Assembly (NCBI RefSeq): GCF_028069725.1
Contig: NZ_JANEWG010000008.1
Location: forward strand, 57,058-121,057
DNA: 64,000 nt
Source: Citrobacter sp. Awk 4
GTDB lineage: Bacteria; Pseudomonadota; Gammaproteobacteria; Enterobacterales; Enterobacteriaceae
Reading direction: 5' to 3'
Part shown: positions 50,641 through 59,435 of the stretch, in pieces
Layout: the number at the start of each line of letters is the position of its first letter
How positions within the stretch are numbered: position 1 is the stretch's first letter
Notes under the pieces: generated by a model
Told to the model about the DNA's origin: nothing
What the model saw: only the letters and a program-made list of their open reading frames with translations
Database searches by the model: none
Made by a program: the position numbers and the translations under genes

Positions 50641-51324
50641 ATGAAAACACAACATGATCATTATGACCGTCTTTCTGTAAGGCTATCGGTCATTATCAGC
50701 CGGTTACTGGCTGGCCAATCCTTGGAGCTGAAAGCGCTGGCTAATGAGTTTGGTGTCTCAGAGCGCACTCTACAGCGGGATTTTCAGCAGCGTCTAATCC
50801 ATCTAGATCTTGAACATTCCAATGGGTGCTACCGACTTATCCGGCGAACTGGTCGAGAGCATTTACCTAATACCTTTACGTTTATCCTCAATTCTGGGAT
50901 TTCGGGGATCATTCCGGCCCAGAACCGCAGATTAATCCGGCTCATTACCAGTAGCTCTGGGTGCTCACCATGTCTTATCGGACATGGAGGATTGCCATCG
51001 CCAATCACCCAAACCACCTGCTTTCTGGAGCTGGCCGAAGCGATCCGTGACTACCGAACCGTCACGCTATTAGTCAATGGTAAAAGCTACGAAGGAGTGG
51101 CTCCTCGCCGCCTGATTTTCCAGTCAAGAAACTGGTTTCTTGTGGCTACTCGAGCGAGAAAGCTACAGGTGTTTCGGATGGAAGACGTTAACGCTGTGAC
51201 TGTTCTTGATACCTCTTTTCGTAGAAAGCCTGAACTTGATGCGCTCACCGCCAGTGAGGAATTTATTTCGGCTCTTCCACACTTTCGTTTCATCAGTGAC
51301 GTTATTCAGACCTTCAGAGAGTAA
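50641..51324 (+). CDS. WYL-domain transcription regulator (YfjR/YafY-like)
   Basis: 227 residues: N-terminal winged helix-turn-helix (about 8-60, ALANEFGVSERTLQRDF) and a WYL domain (about 130-215, with GVAPRRLIFQSRNWFLVA, the Y-less variant of the WYL core). Related proteins lie in CP4-57 and CP4-6 (YfjR, YafY). WYL domains sense nucleic-acid ligands or nucleotides and often control defence loci. It stands between the hsd-ptu operon and the YfjP-type GTPase gene (38 bases downstream). Confidence 0.85.
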   Translation: MKTQHDHYDRLSVRLSVIISRLLAGQSLELKALANEFGVSERTLQRDFQQRLIHLDLEHSNGCYRLIRRTGREHLPNTFTFILNSGISGIIPAQNRRLIRLITSSSGCSPCLIGHGGLPSPITQTTCFLELAEAIRDYRTVTLLVNGKSYEGVAPRRLIFQSRNWFLVATRARKLQVFRMEDVNAVTVLDTSFRRKPELDALTASEEFISALPHFRFISDVIQTFRE

Positions 51325-51362
51325 CTGGCAACGTTCATTTAAACATAAACAAGGAGACCTTT

Positions 51363-52367
51363 ATGGATGACCCGGTAAAGGGCGAAGGCCGGATGATTAC
51401 TGATGCTAATGGCATCACCAGAAGAGAAGGGGGGATTTCAGTGGTATGGGACAACATGTTTAATGATAGCAATGCGATAAAAGCCGACAGCCCGCCGCTC
51501 ATACCTGACATCAGGGATATTCTCGATGTTTTCCCTCAGTCGCTGCGGGAAAACCTGGTTAACAAAATCAGTGAAGCTATCGACTATGAACCCGTTATTG
51601 GTGTTATGGGAAAGACCGGCGCAGGTAAATCAAGCGTGTGTAATGCGCTATTCCAGGGCGAAGTTTGTGCGATCAGTGACGTTGAAGCCTGTACGCGTGA
51701 GGTCCAGGAACTGCGCATACACTTTGGTAAACGTTCGCTGAAGATCATCGATATCCCTGGTGTCGGTGAAAATGTTTTACGAGATAAAGAGTACGAAGAT
51801 CTATACCGCAATTTGCTTCCTTCACTGGATCTCATCCTCTGGGTGATAAAAGGCGACGATCGAGCTTTTTCTGCAGATGAGTATTTCTACAACAATGTTC
51901 TGCTCCCAGCAGGTGGTGGTGAGCGCGTTTTGTTCGTCCTCAACCAGGTTGATAAAATCGAGCCCTTCCGTGAGTGGGATACATACCTGCATCAGCCGTC
52001 CCCGGCACAGCGCATTAACATCGAAAAGAAAGAATCTTACATTACTGAACGTTTTGGCTTTACGCGATATCCGGTAATCCCTATTTCCGCCGATGAGGGC
52101 TACAACATCCTTCGTCTTGTCGAAACGATGATCCGCGCTTTGCCTGATCGAGCTAAAAGCAGCACAGCCTCGCAGTTTAAGGAAGAGTACAAAACCGATG
52201 ACGTAAAGACGGAGGCGAAAGGCGGCTTTGCCAGCGTGCTCTCCGGAATACTTGACGACGTTATTGATTCTGTTCCGTTACCTGGTCCCGTCAAAGAGCT
52301 GGCCCGTAAGGGGAAAGATAGGGTTATTGAGTGGGCGGGTAACGTCTGGGACCATTTTTTTGGATAA
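51363..52367 (+). CDS. YfjP/YeeP-type GTPase
   Basis: 334-residue Era/TrmE-like 50S-ribosome-binding-type GTPase. G1 GKTGAGKS (83-90), G3 DIPG (130-133), G4 NQVDK (194-198), G5-like PISADEG. The C-terminus (about 270-334) is amphipathic helical with a short Gly/Ala-rich hydrophobic stretch. ATG 51363 has AAGGAGA upstream. Relatives sit in CP4-type elements (YfjP, YkfA, YeeP) and their role is unknown. It is 12 bases before a gene for a secreted protein, an unusual partner. Confidence 0.85.
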   Translation: MDDPVKGEGRMITDANGITRREGGISVVWDNMFNDSNAIKADSPPLIPDIRDILDVFPQSLRENLVNKISEAIDYEPVIGVMGKTGAGKSSVCNALFQGEVCAISDVEACTREVQELRIHFGKRSLKIIDIPGVGENVLRDKEYEDLYRNLLPSLDLILWVIKGDDRAFSADEYFYNNVLLPAGGGERVLFVLNQVDKIEPFREWDTYLHQPSPAQRINIEKKESYITERFGFTRYPVIPISADEGYNILRLVETMIRALPDRAKSSTASQFKEEYKTDDVKTEAKGGFASVLSGILDDVIDSVPLPGPVKELARKGKDRVIEWAGNVWDHFFG

Positions 52368-52379
52368 GGAAAGCATTTA

Positions 52380-53165
52380 ATGAAACTACTAGTTGTTCCT
52401 GCATTGTTTATATCGTTATTTGCTGCCCAGTCTGCTTATGCAGGCGGAGGCTACGACTTGCAGTGCATGCTTGAAAACGGCGAGCAAATGACGCTCAGTC
52501 ATGCCAGTCATACTGTTTATATCAGTTTTGAAAGGCCCGGTGGTGATTCCGAAGAGGGAGGTTCAGTCATTAAACTGGACATTCCTTCCGGTGAGGCGAA
52601 GCAAACTGTCATCGCTAAATCAGAGGCGGGAACCGCTTCTTTCACTCTGCGCGGAGAAAGTGACGATATCGAAGGCGCTGTTGCTGTCAATTATTCGGAA
52701 TATGATGGTACAGGCGATGCTTATTACACGGCCATGAATTCACTCGGGCAGGAAACCAGCACCGTATCCTGCAAACCGGGTACGATTAACGTTTCCAGGA
52801 ATCTCCTCCAGAACGGTATTAATGGCGTGGGTAGCCAGCAGGCGAATAAACTTGCACCTTCTCAACAACAGCAGGCACAGCAACCTACAACACCTCCGTT
52901 TAAAGTACAGTTCGGCAGCACAGTCAGCAATGAAGGCTGGAATACCAGATATGGCGTTATTCAGCTCACTATCACTGATGACAACGTGGTACTGAAATCC
53001 ATTCGGGTTAACCGGGGGAACTGTAAAATGGAGAGCATCGGTAACAGAACCCTGCCAGCCAAATATCATTTCGGTGATGTGGCCACGTTCAAATATATGA
53101 AATGTGACCGTATTATCGAAGCCAGTATTGCGACCGATTCCGGCAGCTGGACCTTCAATAATTAA
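52380..53165 (+). CDS. Secreted or periplasmic protein of unknown function
   Basis: 261 residues with a Sec signal peptide (MKLLVVPALFISLFAAQSAYA, cleavage after residue 21). An N-terminal beta-rich domain with two Cys (CMLENG; SCKPG), a Gln-rich linker (about 155-170, SQQQQAQQPTTPP) and a second domain with paired Cys (NCKMES, KCDR). No family recognised. Probably co-transcribed with the GTPase (12-base gap). Confidence 0.7.
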   Translation: MKLLVVPALFISLFAAQSAYAGGGYDLQCMLENGEQMTLSHASHTVYISFERPGGDSEEGGSVIKLDIPSGEAKQTVIAKSEAGTASFTLRGESDDIEGAVAVNYSEYDGTGDAYYTAMNSLGQETSTVSCKPGTINVSRNLLQNGINGVGSQQANKLAPSQQQQAQQPTTPPFKVQFGSTVSNEGWNTRYGVIQLTITDDNVVLKSIRVNRGNCKMESIGNRTLPAKYHFGDVATFKYMKCDRIIEASIATDSGSWTFNN

Positions 53166-53382
53166 ATTTAACTATGGTGAGTCCGGGGAGTAAGTGTCAG
53201 TCAATTATCCGACACTTCCTCCTTTTAATTATGTTTAACCCCACCGGGATGTCATTCATTTCACCCCTACAGCGCCCCGTAAAAATAACGCGCAACAACA
53301 GCCCTGCCAGACGTTTACTGACATAGCGCTTGTGTCGGGTTAGTGTTACGGATAAGGGCGCGTGGTAGTGGCCTCAAGGGCA

Positions 53383-53601
53383 TTATTTGCGGGATTCTTC
53401 TATGCGCTCCATCAGCCAGCGCCTGACATCACTTTCCCGCCAGCGGGAACTGCGGCCAAACTTGATGGGTCTCGGGAACAGACCGTCCTTAATCAGCTTG
53501 TAGAACCACTTATCGGTTAGGCCCGTAAATGTGGTGATAAATATCATGTCCACTAGCTTATCGTTCATCAGCTCGGTCTCGGGAGTCGGAAGATTGTTCA
53601 T
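53383..53601 (-). CDS. alpA: AlpA-family transcription regulator
   Basis: 72 residues from ATG 53601, preceded by AAGGA; a longer frame upstream is not family-like. AlpA/MerR-like helix-turn-helix: FTGLTDKWFYKLIKDGLFP-type helix (about 20-45) and RWRESDVRRWL wing. In CP4-57 and P4, AlpA-type proteins control integrase or replication genes. It follows the Gp2-type gene on the same strand. Confidence 0.88.
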   Translation of the reverse strand: MNNLPTPETELMNDKLVDMIFITTFTGLTDKWFYKLIKDGLFPRPIKFGRSSRWRESDVRRWLMERIEESRK

Positions 53602-53692
53602 GACGATTGTCCTTCTGTCTTTGAGTGGGTAAAAGACAGGAGCAGAACTAACCTTTTGATTTAAGGTCATGTTGCGTGCTCCGTCATTACAA

Positions 53693-54340
53693 TCACTTCT
53701 CCGGTAATAAATTACTTTTCGCTTTGGCCTTAAACTGACTACAGCCAAAATTACGCTCACCGTCATCATTTTCTTTGGAGCGTTTTTTGGCGAGATAGCA
53801 GATCCTCTTCAGGTAACCCTCATAATCAGAACTGTGGGTTCCCTCTTTGCGGTTCAGCTCAAATACACCCGCCAGATGATAACTGACCTTCTCCTTCGCT
53901 TTACCCTTCAGTTTCAGCGCATGGGACCACGCCTTAGCTGCCATCGTTAGCAATAATCCTCTTCCGGTACCCTTAACCCCGAGTTTCAGCATCATGCAAC
54001 TGAACACCTCACGGTTAACCAGCAGCACCAGGTGATAATGCTTATTGCCATTAAGCTCACCGAACTCTCTGGCCCATGCGTAATACATCGGGCAAGGGTA
54101 TATGCGTTTACCTTCTCTGCTGCGTCTCTTCAGATAAGCGACTATTTGTGCCTTAAGAGAGGCAATAAAACGGGTTATCACCGCAGATTCATATCCCTTA
54201 TGTTGGTTATGCTGCGGCAGGCTTAAATCTAGCCCGAAGGCTAGAACACGGGCATGTTCATTCATCACGAAGGCTGTCAGCGCTTCAAGACGCTGCATAT
54301 GATAAGCATTCTTCTCGCTGTTACATTCTTTGAGTATCAT
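53693..54340 (-). CDS. Inovirus Gp2-type / YagK-YfjJ replication protein
   Basis: 215 residues of the YagK/YfjJ C-terminal (DUF3296) family, related to rolling-circle replication initiators: NKHYHLVLLVNREVF provides the HxH-like HUH metal motif (about residue 97) and Tyr-rich segment YPCPMYYAWAREFG precedes it. Found in P4-like satellites and CP4 prophages, where a replication function is presumed. A perfect hairpin lies 6 bases upstream of its start. Followed by alpA. Confidence 0.85.
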   Translation of the reverse strand: MILKECNSEKNAYHMQRLEALTAFVMNEHARVLAFGLDLSLPQHNQHKGYESAVITRFIASLKAQIVAYLKRRSREGKRIYPCPMYYAWAREFGELNGNKHYHLVLLVNREVFSCMMLKLGVKGTGRGLLLTMAAKAWSHALKLKGKAKEKVSYHLAGVFELNRKEGTHSSDYEGYLKRICYLAKKRSKENDDGERNFGCSQFKAKAKSNLLPEK

Positions 54341-54345
54341 TTCAG

Positions 54346-54381
54346 GGCTCTCATGTTGTGGGTAACATACCCATGAGAGCC
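54346..54381 (-). promoter_or_regulatory. Nested palindrome before the Gp2-type gene
   Basis: Perfect 10-bp arms GGCTCTCATG (54346-54355) and CATGAGAGCC (54372-54381); inside, TGGGTA-ACA-TACCCA (54359-54373) forms a second palindrome that competes for the same bases. Either the operator of the gene or a rolling-circle origin hairpin. Confidence 0.6.
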
Positions 54382-54830
54382 TTGGTAACTTTTAACGTAG
54401 GTACAGGACGATCAAAGAAAACACTGCCTCACTCTATAACTGGCTTGAGTCTCTGCTGATAGCTTTACTCTCTCTTAACGGTTCTATACCCACTTCCCTG
54501 TGGATCTCTGTATGCCCTATATCTGTAAGGTACTGTTCATACTGTAGGGAACAACAATAAACATATAATTAGTATCCGGCAGTAAATAATCACTGAAGTC
54601 ACCGCCTGTCACTCCGTATACCCCAGCTGTATCGGGTTTCTGGCTGTTATTACTCCTCCCATTCGGACTAAAACCACTCTTAAGTTATCCCGGTACGCTG
54701 ACTACGGAGCTATTTCTTGCCCCGATTTGCGGATGAACATTTTACTGGCGCTCATGCAACCATAGCGGATATTGCCGAAAGCAGTTGCTTTTGTATGAAA
54801 CACTCTCTTGATTTAAAGCAGTTTTTAAAA
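54382..54830. other. Divergent non-coding region in the replication segment
   Basis: About 450 bases between the leftward Gp2-type gene and the rightward unknown gene. No ORF with a ribosome site and no iteron array recognised by eye. Confidence 0.5.
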
Positions 54831-54868
54831 AGGTGCCGCACTGTTAAAATCTAAAAAGTGCTGCACCT
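54831..54868 (+). promoter_or_regulatory. Inverted repeat at the start of the RHH-like gene
   Basis: AGGTGCCGCACT (54831-54842) and AGTGCTGCACCT (54857-54868): 12-bp arms with one mismatch, ending 15 bases before the start codon. Position suggests an operator or an mRNA structure masking initiation. Confidence 0.6.
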
Positions 54869-54883
54869 TATAAGGAATGTGTG

Positions 54884-55840
54884 ATGGTAAGTAAAAAAAG
54901 GATAACGGTTAATCTTTCCTATCCTGAACTTCATCAGATGATAGTGGGTCTGGCGAAGAGAACAGGTAGTAGTAGTTCAGCTGTGATTCAGGACATGATT
55001 TTGGATGCCTTGAAGTACAGGATGGAAAACGATTCACTTTTACCTTCAGGTAAACTGGTGGCGAATAAAAATCTGGTGCCGGAAAAGGTTTTCAATGCAG
55101 GTTTTGAAATCAATAATTTGACTATTGATGGAATAGTCAGGGGAGTAACCGATGCGTTTCATCGTTTGTTCCAGAGAGATAGTTTTATCGAAACGCTTCC
55201 TTACATCATGTTTAGTGACGTGCCAAAGCCTGCGGAAGCGATAAACAAGAGGGATATACTCAGAAGAGTAATTGCATACCTACAGACAAAACTTCATGTC
55301 CCTGATAATAGTGAATTCAAACCGGCGTTATTTTTATTTTTCATCGGAAAGGTAACAGTAAAATATAGACAGCACACCGCTGATGGCCTCGAAGTGAAAA
55401 TTGATTATTCATGCAAGGTGATTCCTGTACATACTAAAAGATCAAACGACGATGAAGCGCTTTTGTTCGATCTGAACAACATTAAGTACAGAACATTTCA
55501 TGACATGGCCAAAAATGGATGGAACAGAAAAAAACATTCACACCAGTTGTATATTAATGGTCTGGAAGGCATGCGTGGGGGCGGTTTTTTTGTCGGGGTT
55601 TTGTATGAGCCGCAATCACCAGATGAACTGGCTACCCCATTAGAGGGAGACTTTATTAGCAGCACAGGTCTCAGATATCGATTTTTTAGTCACCCATCAA
55701 CGGTTAAAATCATAAAGGATCATTTTCCGAAATCAGTCACTATTGACCCGAATGGAACCACCTACACAGTAAAAGAAAAAACTATACAAGATTTGGACAC
55801 GCTCAACCGGGCTATCAGGAAGCAGAATGCTGGCTGGTAA
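54884..55840 (+). CDS. Unknown protein with ribbon-helix-helix-like N-terminus
   Basis: 318 residues from ATG 54884 with AAGGA seven bases upstream (a GTG at 54881 is possible). Residues 3-45 (KKRITVNLSYPELHQMIVGLAKRTGSS) look like a ribbon-helix-helix DNA-binding domain. The rest is soluble and mixed alpha/beta, with no catalytic motif I recognise. It stands alone between the divergent Gp2/alpA unit and a strong terminator, and its own upstream palindrome suggests autoregulation. Not recognised. Confidence 0.65.
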   Translation: MVSKKRITVNLSYPELHQMIVGLAKRTGSSSSAVIQDMILDALKYRMENDSLLPSGKLVANKNLVPEKVFNAGFEINNLTIDGIVRGVTDAFHRLFQRDSFIETLPYIMFSDVPKPAEAINKRDILRRVIAYLQTKLHVPDNSEFKPALFLFFIGKVTVKYRQHTADGLEVKIDYSCKVIPVHTKRSNDDEALLFDLNNIKYRTFHDMAKNGWNRKKHSHQLYINGLEGMRGGGFFVGVLYEPQSPDELATPLEGDFISSTGLRYRFFSHPSTVKIIKDHFPKSVTIDPNGTTYTVKEKTIQDLDTLNRAIRKQNAGW

Positions 55841-55930
55841 TATTTAAATTACAGTCGTTTTTATCTCTGTACTATCCGTGTGATCTCACCCGAATTTAAC
55901 ACAATCTTTTTTCACCATTCACTTTCAGAA

Positions 55931-55967
55931 AAGACCATGCCTCACTCTGAGGCATGGTCTTTTTTTC
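55931..55967 (+). terminator. Strong intrinsic terminator
   Basis: Perfect 14-bp stem AAGACCATGCCTCA/TGAGGCATGGTCTT with a 3-base loop and seven further T. Isolates the unknown gene from the yfjQ module. Confidence 0.95.
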
Positions 55968-55989
55968 ATATCTCAATAAGGAACTAATA

Positions 55990-56811
55990 ATGACACGTTT
56001 AGCCAGCCGCTTCGGCGCAGTCAATCTTGTTCGACGCGACCGCCCGCTAACCCGCGATGAACTGGCGCATTATGTGCCGAGTGTATTCAGCGAAGAAAAG
56101 CATGAATCCCGCAGCGATCGGTACACATACATTCCGACCATTACCCTGCTTGATAACCTGCAACGTGAAGGCTTTCAGCCATTCTTTGCATGCCAGACTA
56201 GAGTCCGAGACCAGAGCAAACGCGAACATACTAAGCACATGTTACGTCTGCGTCGCGAAGGCCAGATCACTGGCAAGCAGGTGCCTGAAATCATACTGCT
56301 TAATAGCCACGACGGCTCCAGCTCATACCAGATGCTACCGGGATTATTCAGATCGGTTTGCCAGAATGGACTAATTTGCGGTGAGAGTTTTGGTGAGGTG
56401 CGGGTGCCGCATAAAGGCAATGTTGTGGAAAAAGTCATTGAAGGGGCTTACGAAGTGCTGGGGATATTTGACCGAGTAGAAGAGAAGCGCGATGCCATGC
56501 AGTCGCTTTTGTTACCACCAACAGCACAGCAGGCGATGGCGAAAGCGGCATTAACTTATCGTTTTGGTGAAGAGCATCAGCCGGTGACGGAATCGCAGAT
56601 CCTATCCCCGCGCCGCTGGCAGGATGAAAGTAACGACCTGTGGACCACTTATCAGCGCATTCAGGAAAACCTGATTAAAGGCGGTCTGTCTGGACGAACC
56701 ACCAAAGGTAAACACGCCCATACACGCGCTGTAAAAAGTATCGACGGTGATGTGAGGCTTAACCGTGCTCTGTGGGTGATGGCTGAGAATATGCTGCAGC
56801 TTGCCTCATGA
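55990..56811 (+). CDS. yfjQ: DUF932 protein, YfjQ/YafZ-like
   Basis: 273 residues from ATG 55990, the length of E. coli CP4-57 YfjQ; the frame upstream runs through the terminator and is not used. DUF932 (phage/plasmid-like LGT00026) domain throughout, with VCQNGLICGESFGEVRVPHKGN typical of the family. Function unknown; always within CP4-type island cores next to radC and the CbtA module. Confidence 0.9.
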   Translation: MTRLASRFGAVNLVRRDRPLTRDELAHYVPSVFSEEKHESRSDRYTYIPTITLLDNLQREGFQPFFACQTRVRDQSKREHTKHMLRLRREGQITGKQVPEIILLNSHDGSSSYQMLPGLFRSVCQNGLICGESFGEVRVPHKGNVVEKVIEGAYEVLGIFDRVEEKRDAMQSLLLPPTAQQAMAKAALTYRFGEEHQPVTESQILSPRRWQDESNDLWTTYQRIQENLIKGGLSGRTTKGKHAHTRAVKSIDGDVRLNRALWVMAENMLQLAS

Positions 56812-56881
56812 ACCTTTTTATTATCCCTTCCCTCAGGCCTTGCCAATAAACCGGCGAGGCTTTTTGTTTCAAGGAACAAAT

Positions 56882-57352
56882 ATGTCTGTATTTAATTTAT
56901 CCCCGGTATTTCCTGCAAACGAGCAACGCGTCATTCGTCGTGCATTACGTCTGCTGGAGAAATACCAGCGTCAACCGAGTGAGCCATTTACCTCCACCAG
57001 CTTTACTAAAACCTGGCTGCAATTACAGATGGCTCATCAGGAACGTGAAGTTTTTATCGTGATGTATCTCGACAATCAACACTGCCTGCTGGGATGCGAA
57101 ACACTGTTTACCGGCACACTCAGCCATACCGAAGTGCATCCCCGCGAAGTGGTTAAATTGGCCCTAAAACACAATGCCGCTGCGGTAATTCTGGCGCATA
57201 ACCATCGGTCAGGTACGATAGAAATCAGTCAGCAGGATAAACACATTACTCAGCGGATAGTGAAAGCGTTAGCACTGGTAGAAGTGCGAGTGCTGGATCA
57301 TTTGGTTGTTGGGAATGAAGTGGTTTCTTTCGCTGAGCAGGGTTTGCTTTAA
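56882..57352 (+). CDS. yfjY: RadC/JAB-domain protein, YfjY/YeeS-like
   Basis: 156 residues. MPN/JAMM-type metal motif AHNHRSG ... D in the C-terminal half (about residue 108), where most relatives have HNHPSG; the Pro is Arg here. Accessory RadC-like proteins of CP4 islands; function unproven. A 12-base gap leads to the antitoxin gene, so the usual small gene between them (YeeT/YpjJ type) is missing. Confidence 0.9.
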   Translation: MSVFNLSPVFPANEQRVIRRALRLLEKYQRQPSEPFTSTSFTKTWLQLQMAHQEREVFIVMYLDNQHCLLGCETLFTGTLSHTEVHPREVVKLALKHNAAAVILAHNHRSGTIEISQQDKHITQRIVKALALVEVRVLDHLVVGNEVVSFAEQGLL

Positions 57353-57364
57353 ACGGAGGTTTTC

Positions 57365-57688
57365 ATGCCATTCACACCACCCTATGAATGGGGGCTACAA
57401 AGCGATATCACCCCACGATTTGGCGCTAGATTAGTCCAGGAAAGCAACCGTCTGCATTATCTGGCTGACAGGGCTGAATTGACGGGGGAATTTACCCCGA
57501 AGCAACTGCAGAAACTGGATCAAGCTTTCCCGCTGTTTATCAGTCAATTGGAAGCAATGCTGCGTTCTGGCGAGCTAAATCCACAGCAGCAACATCAGGT
57601 GACCATTCAACTTGCGAGTCTAACCTGTATAGCTGATACCCGAGGTAGCTGCGGCTACGTTTACATTTCTATTTATCCAACCCCATAA
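57365..57688 (+). CDS. yfjZ: Type IV antitoxin of the CbeA/YeeU/YfjZ family
   Basis: 107 residues, colinear with YeeU/YfjZ (WGLQSDITPRFGARLVQE start, CGYVYISIYPTP end). In type IV systems the antitoxin stabilises MreB and FtsZ filaments against the partner toxin and does not bind the toxin. Followed 36 bases later by the toxin gene. Confidence 0.95.
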   Translation: MPFTPPYEWGLQSDITPRFGARLVQESNRLHYLADRAELTGEFTPKQLQKLDQAFPLFISQLEAMLRSGELNPQQQHQVTIQLASLTCIADTRGSCGYVYISIYPTP

Positions 57689-57724
57689 CACCTTCTCTCT
57701 TCTCCTTTTCTCAGGACTCAACCC

Positions 57725-58045
57725 ATGCACATTTCATCTGTACCGGCCACGGTGCCGGTTTCGTCACGCCTGTCGCCCGTAATGGTGTGGCAGCAACTTT
57801 TAACGTATCTGCTGGAACACCATTACGGCCTCACACTAAACGACACGCCATTCCATAACGACGCCGCCATTGAGGAGCATATTGATGCGGGAATCACGCT
57901 CGCCGATGCGGTTAATTTCCTAGTGGAACGTTATGAACTGGTACGCATTGATCGCAAAGGATTCACCTGGCAGGAGCAGACACCGTTCCTGACCGCCACC
58001 GACATTCTTAGAGCCAGGCGAGCTACTGGATTAATAAATACTTGA
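57725..58045 (+). CDS. ypjF: CbtA/YkfI/YpjF-type cytoskeleton toxin
   Basis: 106 residues. Conserved CbtA core [18 protein letters not shown] and [22 protein letters not shown], ending [11 protein letters not shown]. Close to YpjF of CP4-57. Inhibits MreB and FtsZ polymerisation. Forms the toxin half of the pair with the preceding antitoxin. Confidence 0.95.
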   Translation: MHISSVPATVPVSSRLSPVMVWQQLLTYLLEHHYGLTLNDTPFHNDAAIEEHIDAGITLADAVNFLVERYELVRIDRKGFTWQEQTPFLTATDILRARRATGLINT

Positions 58046-58158
58046 ATTCTTCAAGTCTCATTCCTGATTTTTACTTCTGAACTTCCCACCTTTTTTATTC
58101 ATCGCATAATGCGCCTGCCACTCCCGGCAGGCGTGTTTGCTTTAATGGACGATTAACG

Positions 58159-58347
58159 ATGCAAACAGAACCCGACGTGTTAACGGAACCCAATGAACTC
58201 ATCCTTTCGACTAGTATCGAACGGATTGTCACCGGTTGATATTCCAGACAATCACAGACTGAGAAACGTCGCCAGCAGATTTGTGCCGTATTTCAGCCAA
58301 TCTCAGATATTGATGGGGAACAAGATTGGGCTATGAAGCTCGGATAG
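58159..58347 (+). pseudogene. Decayed remnant, possibly of a DUF4942-type gene
   Basis: ATG 58159 opens a frame (MQTEPDVLTEPNELILSTS) that stops after 26 codons; the same frame continues 35 codons to a second stop at 58345-58347. The N-terminal words resemble DUF4942 proteins, which usually follow CbtA genes in these islands; I recognise this from memory of the arrangement. Most of the gene is missing. Confidence 0.5.
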
Positions 58348-58397
58348 CGTGTTTAATTGGCAATACCAAATCAAAGGTATAAGGAAAAATACAATCT

Positions 58398-59090
58398 TCA
58401 ATGACCCTTCCACGTAGTACCTTTCATAATCATATGCCAACCATCCTCTCCGCTGATAATCTTTAACATCGGCGTGCCACCCGCAGACAACCCATCAATA
58501 AAATTAGACAAGTAAAGATACTGTTTTGCAAAGCGAATACTCATTCTCACTCGTGAAGATAGTGAGTCCTGATTGATGTTTGCTCTAATGTATTCTCTGA
58601 CATATTTATCGCGCCAATTAGACCACTGAGACTTATAGCTCTCGATCTCAAGATCCACAAAATCAAAGACATTTTCCCTGAGTGAAAGTGCGGTTTCCAT
58701 TACCAGCACTTCGTAATCAGTCTCAAATTCTTTTGTATCCGAAAGCAGTTGATAAATATCCCTAAACTCTAAAAGATTTTGGTAAACGAGGAGATTTGCT
58801 TTTTGCTGTATCTTAAGCGATTTCAGCGTTGTTTTGACGGCTATCGATTTTAGCTTTTTGAGCTCATCAGTGATCATTTCGGCTTCATGGAGCTTTTCCT
58901 GAAATTTAACTGAGTTACCTCCTATCGAAAACTCAGTTATCGATGGTAACAACGCGTAAACAGAAGCGCCCAGACAACCAGAAACGATAAATGCTACAAA
59001 AGCAGTTCCATCGAGTAATCCGGAAATCAGCAGAGCGACACCTAGAATCACAACAGCTACAAAAAGAGATACATTCAGCAATTTTTTCAT
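58398..59090 (-). CDS. Two-TM coiled-coil membrane protein of unknown function
   Basis: 230 residues. Two N-terminal membrane helices (about 5-26 and 29-50), then a short segment GGNSVKFQEKLHEAEMITDELKKLK that begins a coiled coil (about 60-100), and a cytoplasmic helical domain. No family recognised. Its start lies 345 bases from, and divergent to, the XRE-dynamin-like gene; both lie in AT-rich DNA at the right border of the island. Could be the membrane effector or anchor of that protein (inference). Confidence 0.6.
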   Translation of the reverse strand: MKKLLNVSLFVAVVILGVALLISGLLDGTAFVAFIVSGCLGASVYALLPSITEFSIGGNSVKFQEKLHEAEMITDELKKLKSIAVKTTLKSLKIQQKANLLVYQNLLEFRDIYQLLSDTKEFETDYEVLVMETALSLRENVFDFVDLEIESYKSQWSNWRDKYVREYIRANINQDSLSSRVRMSIRFAKQYLYLSNFIDGLSAGGTPMLKIISGEDGWHMIMKGTTWKGH

Positions 59091-59435
59091 CCGTGAAGAC
59101 CTTTTGGACTGATTTTATACGAAGTTGAGTGTTAGATAATTTCGGCTAGCTTAAGCTACCAACATACGCGATCGCGATTTTTTCAATATTTTCAATTGGT
59201 AATGAGTTATTTAAATCAATTAGTATCACTAAGCTGTTAGTGATATCCATTTTGTTTGGTCTTTAAATGATGATAACTCATTTTCCCTTCCCAGAGGCCA
59301 AGGCCGCACTCAAAGACTGCTTAATGTGAAGAAATGTGGCAAGTCAAGCAATGGATCGAAAACGTTTCTCGATATCTTATTGACTAAAATGAAACGTTGC
59401 TGCATCCTTTCTTTAATCGAAAAAGGAGCATAATC
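59091..59435. promoter_or_regulatory. Divergent intergenic region with two palindromes
   Basis: 345 bases. TAGCTTAAGCTA (59147-59158) is a perfect 12-bp palindrome near the leftward gene, and TATCACTAA-GCTG-TTAGTGATA (59224-59245) a perfect 9-bp-arm inverted repeat near the middle. Either may be the operator for the XRE domain of the rightward protein. Otherwise AT-rich with no ORF. Confidence 0.6.
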
